From: Lysinibacillus mangiferihumi | GTDB taxonomy: Bacteria; Bacillota; Bacilli; Bacillales_A; Planococcaceae | Length of the DNA stretch: 64,000 bases | Direction of reading: 5' to 3' | NCBI RefSeq assembly: GCF_003049665.1 | Contig: NZ_PYWM01000011.1 | Span: 62,001-126,000, forward strand | Shown here: in pieces, positions 58,184 to 64,000 of the stretch | Position numbering within the stretch: position 1 is the stretch's first letter | Layout of the letters: every line of letters starts with the position of its first letter | Made by a program: the position numbers and the translations under genes | The notes under the pieces: generated by a model | What the model was told of the DNA's origin: nothing | The model's input: only the letters and a program-made list of their open reading frames with translations | Databases searched by the model: none

Positions 58184-59560
58184 ATGATAGAGGAAAGAAA
58201 TGAAAAGGATGATGTGCAATTCGACGAGGCACATTTACGTGGTATGCTAGAAAACAATGAAATTAACGCATTCCGTGATGAGTTTTTAGAACTTCATCCA
58301 TATGATCAGGCAACGTTTTATGAAAAGGTGGAGCCTGATATAAGGAAGATCATCTATTCGTACTTGTCTCCGACGGAAATGGCTGATATTTTTGAGGCAA
58401 TCGAAATAGATGATGACGAATATACAGCGTATTTAGCTGAGATGGATCCAGCATACGGTGCAGAAATGCTGTCCCATATGTATGCTGATGATGCTGCAGA
58501 CGTTTTAAATGAGTTGGATACAAAGCAACGAGAAAGCTATTTAGGCATGATGGATGTAGAAACAGCTGAAGAGATTAATGAGCTTTTAAGTTATGATGAA
58601 TATACAGCTGGTTCTATTATGACAACTGAATACGTAGCTATTCCTGAAAATTCAACTGTTCGTTCTGCAATGGCGATATTGCGTAAAGAGGCACCAAATG
58701 CCGAAACGATTTATTATATATTTGTTGTGGATGAGGCACATCGACTAACAGGGGTTATTTCACTCCGCGATTTAATCATTGCTGATGAGGATACACTTAT
58801 TCGCTCGATTATGAATGAACGAGTGGTAATGGTGCATGTGGGTGATGACCAAGAGGAAGTAGCACAAATTATGAAGGATTATAATTTCCTAGCAACACCT
58901 GTTATTGGTGATCAAGGTGAGCTTTTGGGGATTATTACTGTCGATGATATTATCGATGTTATTGATGAGGAAGCATCTGAAGACTACTCGAAATTAGCGG
59001 GTATTTCCGATATGGATAAGTTTGATACTAATCCTTGGCAAGCAGCAAAAAAACGTTTGCCCTGGCTTGTTATTTTATTGTTTTTAGGTATGCTAACAGC
59101 GAATTTAATGGGGCAGTTTGAAGATACATTAGATAAAGTAGCGTTGCTTGCTGTCTTTATTCCGCTTATTTCAGGTACTTCCGGGAATAGTGGCACACAA
59201 GCACTTGCTGTTGCCATTCGAGGCATTGCGACAGGTGATGTCGAAGAACATAGCAAAATGAAGTTGTTACTTCGAGAAGCAGGTACTGGCATCTTAACGG
59301 GAATTGTTTGTGGCCTGATTGTTATCGGCATTGTATATATATGGAAAAGTGAATTAATTTTAGGGATGCTTGTTGGTGCAGCAATTTGTGGTTCGATTTT
59401 AGTGGCAACACTTGCTGGCTCATTCATTCCATTATTAATGCACCGTATGAAAATTGATCCGGCTGTTGCATCGGGTCCGTTTATTACAACATTAAATGAT
59501 ATTACGAGTATTTTAATTTATTTAGGACTAGCGACAATGTTTTTAAGTCAAATAGGCTAA
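58184..59560 (+). CDS. mgtE: Magnesium transporter MgtE
   Basis: 458 residues. N-terminal superhelical MgtE domain, two CBS domains (about 140-260; VDDIIDVIDEEASEDYSKLAG at the plug helix), then five membrane helices with the filter region PLISGTSGNSGTQALAVAIRG. Takes up Mg2+ and closes when cytoplasmic Mg2+ is high. ATG 58184 with GGAAGGAGGGG upstream. I do not see an M-box in the 190-bp leader. Confidence 0.93.
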   Translation: MIEERNEKDDVQFDEAHLRGMLENNEINAFRDEFLELHPYDQATFYEKVEPDIRKIIYSYLSPTEMADIFEAIEIDDDEYTAYLAEMDPAYGAEMLSHMYADDAADVLNELDTKQRESYLGMMDVETAEEINELLSYDEYTAGSIMTTEYVAIPENSTVRSAMAILRKEAPNAETIYYIFVVDEAHRLTGVISLRDLIIADEDTLIRSIMNERVVMVHVGDDQEEVAQIMKDYNFLATPVIGDQGELLGIITVDDIIDVIDEEASEDYSKLAGISDMDKFDTNPWQAAKKRLPWLVILLFLGMLTANLMGQFEDTLDKVALLAVFIPLISGTSGNSGTQALAVAIRGIATGDVEEHSKMKLLLREAGTGILTGIVCGLIVIGIVYIWKSELILGMLVGAAICGSILVATLAGSFIPLLMHRMKIDPAVASGPFITTLNDITSILIYLGLATMFLSQIG

Positions 59561-59613
59561 GAACCAATTTCTTTACTTTTGCATATTGTAGGGAAAAAAG
59601 GGAAGTGATAATT

Positions 59614-60036
59614 GTGGAGCGAGAGCCACGCCTATATATAAAGTCACCAACTTATTTCTTAAACATTTCTAAAATGCTACATGAATTGGATTTGGATGAA
59701 AGTACGTCTGTCTATGTAAAGGATCACTACGATAGTGAGTCGAGTCTAGAAGAAGCGGTACCTAAATTAGTGAAAGAACAAGATGCAGAAGTAAACGAAG
59801 TAGTGGACGAATATATTATAAAGCAGCTACAGTTTTTAGAAAAACCGTTTCGTCAAAAAGCTTATCAACCATTATTAATCACTTTAAAGGATGGTAGAAG
59901 ACTAAGTGGAACTGCTTCAGATATGCAAATGGATTCCCTATTGTTGACGTCCAAGGAGTTCAATACACAAGAAATTATTTACTTCGAGGATATTGAACAA
60001 ATATTATGGCGGGGGAAACAATTGCCGATATTATAA
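59614..60036 (+). CDS. Possible spore coat CotO-like protein
   Basis: 140 residues. N-terminus REPRLYIKSPTYFLNISKM, acidic middle, then LEKPFRQKAYQPLLITLKDGRRLSG with a beta-rich end (SLLLTS...IIYFEDIEQILW) that has the rhythm of an Sm/KOW-like barrel. This order and the convergent position next to a CotY/CotZ gene recall CotO, which lies beside cotZ in B. subtilis, but similarity is weak to the eye. The GTG at 59614 behind AAAGGGAAG is preferred to GTG 59605. Confidence 0.45.
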   Translation: MEREPRLYIKSPTYFLNISKMLHELDLDESTSVYVKDHYDSESSLEEAVPKLVKEQDAEVNEVVDEYIIKQLQFLEKPFRQKAYQPLLITLKDGRRLSGTASDMQMDSLLLTSKEFNTQEIIYFEDIEQILWRGKQLPIL

Positions 60037-60038
60037 AA

Positions 60039-60076
60039 AAAGTGTACAGCAGAGGATGCTGTACACTTTTTTTTTA
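60039..60076. terminator. bidirectional terminator
   Basis: AAAGTGTACAGC/GCTGTACACTTT with A and T runs on both sides, between the convergent CotO-like and cotZ genes. Confidence 0.92.
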
Positions 60077-60102
60077 TGTGTAGTGTGTCAAAGGAGAAAG
60101 AC

Positions 60103-60627
60103 TTAGTTACAAATCCCTAAGTCAACATCAGCGATACATTGAACAGCGCAGAAACAAGATAAATCCACAGTGATACAGCTATCAGTAGAGTTCCAATCAT
60201 CTACTTTACAAATTTTCTTCATATTTACGCAGCAGCCATCACGACTTAATAAGTCTACAGTGCTTTCAGTAGAATCATAAGTACATAATGGTTCTAAAAC
60301 GCGTAAAGTAGCACAGCATTCATCAAACATATCTTCGACACGGAAAAATACTGATGTACATTTACAAGGATCTGCTGATGGTGAGCTAAAGAATGCTTTA
60401 AATGGAGTACCGTCTTTTGTAATAAGCATGAATACGCGTGTATCTGCTGTTGAGCGTGCAGGACTTACGATCCCGCCTAGTGGTTCTAAGAAACAGTTTG
60501 CTGTACATGGAGAACACTCATCTCGCACCGCTTGATTTTGAATATCTAAAATTGCACGCACCACGTCACATACGCAGCCTGCTGAATGGATAGGTCCAAT
60601 AGGATTTGTTGGTTTACCACAACCCAT
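60103..60627 (-). CDS. cotZ: Cysteine-rich spore coat protein, CotY/CotZ/ExsY family
   Basis: 174 residues with about 20 cysteines, including CVCDVV, CKCTSVFFRVEDMFDECCATLRVL, DGCCVN and CFCAVQC. These are hallmarks of the disulfide-linked crust or exosporium lattice proteins. The N-terminal MGCGKPTNPIG is typical. ATG behind AGAAAGGAGGTGAC, a strong site. Expected in the mother cell under sigma-K; I could not confirm that promoter by eye. Confidence 0.9.
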   Translation of the reverse strand: MGCGKPTNPIGPIHSAGCVCDVVRAILDIQNQAVRDECSPCTANCFLEPLGGIVSPARSTADTRVFMLITKDGTPFKAFFSSPSADPCKCTSVFFRVEDMFDECCATLRVLEPLCTYDSTESTVDLLSRDGCCVNMKKICKVDDWNSTDSCITVDLSCFCAVQCIADVDLGICN

Positions 60628-60761
60628 ATTGTCACCTCCTTTCTTTCTAACTACTTCTACAATATGTGCTTTTGAAAAATGGACTCGGGCTTTCGTTTAC
60701 TTATTCAAATGAATAGTTTTTTTATGTGTGGAGAAACTGTTAGGAAAAGGAGGGTAAATAC

Positions 60762-61166
60762 TTGAGGTTATTAGGAATGATGTTGCCTCTATTCGTCTGT
60801 ATGACATTGCTGATTGGATGCACGGAAAAAGAAAAATTTATTGTTTATGGTTCTCCACAAAATGAAGCAGAGCTTGAATCGGTATTAAAAGAAGAAAAAT
60901 CGGTTGAAAAATCAACTGTCATTCAATATGACGATAAAATGCTTGTGGCTGTGCAAATTAAACCATTGAAAAAATGGAATACGACTAAAATAGAGAAGAA
61001 ACTCCAAAAGAAGTTTGATGAAAAATATCCCAGCAAAGAGGTTTTTGTTTCAGCCGATTATAAAATATTTTATGAAGCCAATAAAATAAAAAAGGACCAA
61101 CTTGAAGATAATAAACTAAGCAAGAAAATTACGGAGCTGCAGAAGCTTGCAAAGGAGGAAACATAA
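60762..61166 (+). CDS. YhcN/YlaJ-type sporulation lipoprotein
   Basis: 134 residues. Signal peptide with lipobox LLIGC, Cys at residue 20, then a small alpha/beta domain and a Lys/Glu-rich end. YhcN/YlaJ lipoproteins sit in the spore inner membrane and join germinant receptor or SpoVA complexes. TTG start at 60762 behind AAAGGAGGG. The stop abuts the spoVAC start (TAATG), so it is the first gene of the spoVA operon here. Confidence 0.72.
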   Translation: MRLLGMMLPLFVCMTLLIGCTEKEKFIVYGSPQNEAELESVLKEEKSVEKSTVIQYDDKMLVAVQIKPLKKWNTTKIEKKLQKKFDEKYPSKEVFVSADYKIFYEANKIKKDQLEDNKLSKKITELQKLAKEET

Positions 61167-61621
61167 TGGAAAAAGAGCAATATCAACAGCTAGAACAAAA
61201 CATAACACCGCCTACCCCTTACTTAAAAAATGCCGTTAAAGCATTTGTAGTAGGTGGCCTCATTTGTACAATTGGGCAGGCGGTTTCTCTTTTTTATATC
61301 GTTTTCTTTAATTTCACAGAAGCAACAGCCGGAAACCCAACCGTTGCAACTATGGTATTTTTTGCAATGATTTTAACAGGCTTTGGTTTATACAAAAGAA
61401 TTGGTCAATTTGCAGGAGCAGGTTCAGCAGTGCCTGTTACAGGGTTTGGGAATGCGGTAATCTCTGCTGCAATTGAACATAGATCTGAAGGTTTAGTCCT
61501 CGGTGTTGGCGGTAATTTATTTAAATTAGCGGGATCTGTTGTGTTATTTGGTGTAGTATCTGCATTTTTTGTTGCACTTATTAAATATATCCTTGTGACG
61601 ATAGGGGTGGTTTCATGGTAA
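61166..61621 (+). CDS. spoVAC: Stage V sporulation protein AC
   Basis: 151 residues, four membrane helices with the signature YLKNAVKAFVVGGLICTIGQ and GFGLYKRIGQFAGAGSAVPVTGFGNA. A membrane component of the channel for dipicolinic acid in the spore; AC is mechanosensitive in B. subtilis. ATG behind AAAGGAGGAAAC, overlapping the lipoprotein stop. Overlaps spoVAD by 7 bp. Confidence 0.95.
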   Translation: MEKEQYQQLEQNITPPTPYLKNAVKAFVVGGLICTIGQAVSLFYIVFFNFTEATAGNPTVATMVFFAMILTGFGLYKRIGQFAGAGSAVPVTGFGNAVISAAIEHRSEGLVLGVGGNLFKLAGSVVLFGVVSAFFVALIKYILVTIGVVSW

Positions 61622-62610
61622 TCATCTTTCCGTCAAAACCATCGTTGTTAGCAGGAGGCGTAGTAGCAGGACCGTTAGAGGACCGCAGTACTTTCAAACA
61701 ATATTTTGATACGGTCTACGACGATGAGCGCTGGCAAATGGATACAAATGAACAAGGCCATCGAAAAATGGTTGAAGAAGCTTGTGAATTTGTTATGAAA
61801 AAAGGGGGTATTACAACTGCAGAAGTCGATTATTTATTAGGTGGCGATTTAGTTAATCAAATGACGCCTACCAATTTTGCGGCAAGGGAATTAGCTATTC
61901 CGTTTATCGGATTATTTTCAGCTTGTGCTACCTCTGTTTCTGCTGTAATTGTAGCTAGCCTTTTAACGGAGCTCGGAGCTGCAAACTATTCAATTGCTGG
62001 GGCATCAAGTCAGCACAATGCGATTGAACGTCAATTTCGTTATCCGATTAATTATGGTGCACAGAAACCACAAACGGCGCAATGGACTGTAACAGCAGCA
62101 GGTTATGCGCTGGTTGGTAAACATCGTGAAGATGCTCCTTCCATTGAAGCAGCCACGATAGGTAAGGTCATTGATTATGGAATGGATGATCCATTTCATA
62201 TGGGTGCTGCCATGGCTCCTGCTGCCTTCCAAACGATTAAGTCTCATTTAGATGAACGTAAACAAGAAATATATCATTATGATTTAATTTTAACGGGCGA
62301 TTTAGGACAGCTTGGCTTAAAACTGCTGAAAGGCATGCTTGTCGAGAGTGGCATAAAAAATGAGGAGTTAACACTTTTACGCGATGCTGGAGCGGAATTT
62401 TACGGTCAAGATGAATCCTTTCAATCGGGGGCGAGTGGAGCAGGCTGTTCAGCGGCTGTTTTTTTTAGTTATGTAATGCAAGAGCTTCGTGCAGGGACAT
62501 ATAAACGAGTGCTCCTTGTGGCGACAGGTGCATTGCTATCTCCACTTTCGTTCCAACAGAAAGAGACGATTCCATGTACGGCACATGCGATAGAAATTAC
62601 AATGAAATGA
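61615..62610 (+). CDS. spoVAD: Stage V sporulation protein AD
   Basis: 331 residues, thiolase-like fold without the condensing activity; SACATSVSAVIVAS occupies the usual nucleophile region. SpoVAD binds dipicolinic acid. ATG 61615 lies inside the spoVAC end, with GATAGGGGTGG as ribosome site. 9 bp before spoVAE. Confidence 0.95.
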   Translation: MVIIFPSKPSLLAGGVVAGPLEDRSTFKQYFDTVYDDERWQMDTNEQGHRKMVEEACEFVMKKGGITTAEVDYLLGGDLVNQMTPTNFAARELAIPFIGLFSACATSVSAVIVASLLTELGAANYSIAGASSQHNAIERQFRYPINYGAQKPQTAQWTVTAAGYALVGKHREDAPSIEAATIGKVIDYGMDDPFHMGAAMAPAAFQTIKSHLDERKQEIYHYDLILTGDLGQLGLKLLKGMLVESGIKNEELTLLRDAGAEFYGQDESFQSGASGAGCSAAVFFSYVMQELRAGTYKRVLLVATGALLSPLSFQQKETIPCTAHAIEITMK

Positions 62611-62619
62611 GGCAACAGC

Positions 62620-62985
62620 ATGGTTATGACTTTTATATTTGCATTTATTGTAGGAGGCATTTTCTGCGTTATCGGTCAATTATTAATGGATGTTGGCAAA
62701 TTAACGCCAGCACATACATTAAGTACGTTAGTCGTTGTTGGTGCAATTCTAGATGGAATGGGCTTGTATGAGCCACTCATTCATTTTGCAGGTGCAGGTG
62801 CTACTGTACCTATTACATCATTTGGTAACTCCTTAACACATGGTGCAATGGCTGAAGCGGAAAAGCATGGATTAGTAGGCGTATTGACTGGCATGTTTGA
62901 AGTAACAAGTTCGGGAATCAGTGCTGCAATTGTTTTTGGCTTTATTGGCGCATTAATTTTTAAACCAAAAGGGAATATTGACTAG
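62620..62985 (+). CDS. spoVAE: Stage V sporulation protein AE (AEb type)
   Basis: 121 residues, helices [19 protein letters not shown] and GFIGALIF with the [10 protein letters not shown] motif that echoes SpoVAC. Third part of the AC-AD-AEb core. spoVAA, spoVAB and spoVAF are not in this operon. ATG 62620 behind GAGGCAAC. Confidence 0.93.
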   Translation: MVMTFIFAFIVGGIFCVIGQLLMDVGKLTPAHTLSTLVVVGAILDGMGLYEPLIHFAGAGATVPITSFGNSLTHGAMAEAEKHGLVGVLTGMFEVTSSGISAAIVFGFIGALIFKPKGNID

Positions 62986-63049
62986 ACGAATACCCCTCTC
63001 TTGCCTGCAACTTTACATATTATAGGTTGTAGAAGGGAGGGGTGCTTTT

Positions 63050-63217
63050 ATGGGATATCAAGGCTGGTGTGCACAACCTTATGGTAATAATGTTGCAGGT
63101 GCAAATAGCTGGAACTATTGCGGAGGCAATAACAATAATGGAATGGGCTCAACATTTGTCTTAATTGTTGTCCTATTCATTCTCCTAATTATTGTTGGCG
63201 CTACTTTCGTAAGTTAA
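63050..63217 (+). CDS. YjcZ-type small sporulation membrane peptide
   Basis: 55 residues. Soluble, Gly/Asn/Tyr-rich start (MGYQGWCAQPYGNNVAGA) with NYCGG and an Asn run, then a single membrane helix FVLIVVLFILLIIVGATFVS at the C-terminus, exactly the YjcZ/sporulation small-protein pattern. Strong ribosome site AGAAGGGAGGGGTG in front of ATG 63050. Lies between spoVAE and spoVIF. Confidence 0.85.
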   Translation: MGYQGWCAQPYGNNVAGANSWNYCGGNNNNGMGSTFVLIVVLFILLIIVGATFVS

Positions 63218-63407
63218 TTAGTCTAGCTAAAAGTTCTAGAGAGTTTTAGATATATAGGCTTTAGCTTTTTTCTGTGAGTATATAAAAAACTTACTGAATA
63301 AGGTTAGAGCCTCCAACAGTTGTCATGGATGTTTTGTGTACGATTAGTTACCGTTTATGAATCATTCGCGACAATAACGTTGAGGTGGAATTGATAGGAG
63401 GGGGAAC

Positions 63408-63656
63408 ATGCATCGCTCGTTTTTTAATTCGATTGAACAAAAGACAGGCGTATCAATGGATGAAATCTTTGCATTAGCTAATGCAATTCAATATGCTGAT
63501 TTCACCAATGAAAAACAAGTAAGAAAAATTGTACGTCGTGTAGGTAAGGTGTCTAATAGACAAATTACACAAGAGCTTGAAGATAAAATCGTAAACTCTA
63601 TTATTCAAGATGGCGCTTCACTAGATTTCGAAAAGCTTGCTAGAATGATGAAATAA
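63408..63656 (+). CDS. spoVIF: Stage VI sporulation protein F (SpoVIF)
   Basis: 82 residues, helical, no membrane segment: FFNSIEQKTGVSMDEIFALA, then VRKIVRRVGKVSNRQI and LEDKIVNSII, which fit SpoVIF (YjcC). It is needed for late spore coat assembly in B. subtilis. ATG 63408 behind GATAGGAGGGGGAAC. Terminator at 63724. Confidence 0.88.
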   Translation: MHRSFFNSIEQKTGVSMDEIFALANAIQYADFTNEKQVRKIVRRVGKVSNRQITQELEDKIVNSIIQDGASLDFEKLARMMK

Positions 63657-63723
63657 TGATAAACGTTTGTCTATTTTGGTGTGAGAAAGAGCTCCAAATA
63701 GAGAACACGCTACAAAGGCATAA

Positions 63724-63768
63724 AAAAAGGTGTTACGACTATGCTTTTAGCATATCGTAACACCTGTT
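63724..63768. terminator. bidirectional terminator
   Basis: AAAAAGGTGTTACGA/TCGTAACACCT with inner ATGCT/AGCAT arms, between convergent spoVIF and the GNAT gene. Confidence 0.88.
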
Positions 63769-63770
63769 CA

Positions 63771-64000
63771 TTATATCTCTTTTTCCATTGCTCGATGAGG
63801 TATACCAGCATCCATAAATTCAGGAGATGTTACCGTGTAACCAAGCTTTTCGTAAAAAGGAACTGCGTAGCTTTGAGCATGGAGTTTTAATTTCTTTTGT
63901 TGAATGGAAATTGCGAATTTCTCCATTTCTTGCATAATTAAAACGCCAAGTTTTTTGCCCCGCTGACTTTGTAAAATACATACGCGTTCAATTTTTGCAG
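63771..64000 (-). CDS. GNAT-family N-acetyltransferase (YjcF-like), 5' partial
   Basis: The C-terminal 76 residues are in the window; the start lies beyond base 64000. The acetyl-CoA loop appears as VCILQSQRGKKLGVLIM, followed by LKLHAQSYAVPFYEKLGYTV and the family end FMDAGIPHRAMEKEI. This is the ElaA/YjcF subgroup. Substrate unknown. Confidence 0.85.
   Translation of the reverse strand, partial: AKIERVCILQSQRGKKLGVLIMQEMEKFAISIQQKKLKLHAQSYAVPFYEKLGYTVTSPEFMDAGIPHRAMEKEI

Noticed and set aside
58984-59427. 147-codon minus-strand open frame in mgtE
   Set aside because: Antisense to the MgtE membrane domain; no independent support.

Overview
The window is a low-GC Firmicute chromosome segment, most likely Lysinibacillus or a close Bacillaceae relative. 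Almost every gene has a clear Bacillus subtilis counterpart, often with local synteny: csbA/uvrBA/ftsEX/ctpB/minJ, yhjE-addBA, yisK-yisL, yitS-U-V-W, fabH-fabF, trpS-spx-mecA-coiA-pepF, spxH-yjbI-cwlQ-yjbK-L-M-N-O, then cotZ and spoVA-type sporulation genes. Spore coat and spore-lipoprotein genes show an endospore former. The genus is an inference from gene order and repeat style, not a database result.

Layout. 1-1.3 kb: end of an ABC transporter operon. 1.3-4.5 kb: a decayed accessory patch with a broken HEPN-domain gene (two single-base homopolymer frameshifts and an apparently inverted middle), a GC-rich dispersed repeat and an IS4-type transposase remnant. 4.6-9.5 kb: LexA-box-linked uvrB-uvrA. 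9.8-19 kb: yvlB-like gene, ftsE-ftsX, a secreted coiled-coil M23 hydrolase, a membrane protein plus ResA-like thioredoxin, ctpB, minJ and csbA. 19-21.5 kb: azlCD amino-acid exporter, an XRE-cupin regulator and a TVP38-family membrane protein. 21.7-30 kb: addB-addA. 30-38 kb: DUF418, yisK, yisL, a degenerate amylase-like membrane protein and the yitS/U/V/W set. 38-41.5 kb: Fnr and a CtsR-box-linked ClpB lacking its N-domain. 41.6-51.4 kb: fatty-acid synthesis, trpS with a T-box, spx, mecA, coiA and pepF. 52-58 kb: spxH, truncated haemoglobin, cwlQ, yjbK-L, (p)ppGpp synthetase, NAD kinase and a pseudouridine synthase. 58-64 kb: mgtE, coat genes, a spore lipoprotein with spoVAC-AD-AE, a YjcZ-type peptide, spoVIF and part of a GNAT acetyltransferase.

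The most striking feature is a 1,071-nt group II intron (26457-27527) inside addA. It sits one base into the codon after the helicase motif II DEYQD. It begins GTGCG, has a recognisable domain V hairpin and a domain VI helix with a bulged A flanked by G.U pairs 8 nt from the 3' end, and ends AT. Removing it exactly restores a 1,237-residue AddA. Its own maturase reading frame is reduced to frameshifted scraps, so splicing would need a maturase supplied in trans. Without splicing, AddA stops at 425 residues and the AddAB recombination nuclease would be lost.

The genes fall into linked circuits. DNA repair: UvrAB and AddAB. Cell-wall growth and division: FtsEX, M23 hydrolase, MinJ, CwlQ. Regulated proteolysis of Spx and stress control: Spx, SpxH, MecA, ClpB with a CtsR box. 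Lipid synthesis: FabH/FabF with a FapR-like site. The last is a spore maturation and germination cluster at the right end. Other noteworthy items are two 21-bp-periodic minisatellites, a 26-nt dispersed repeat, and a perfect dyad over the spx -10.
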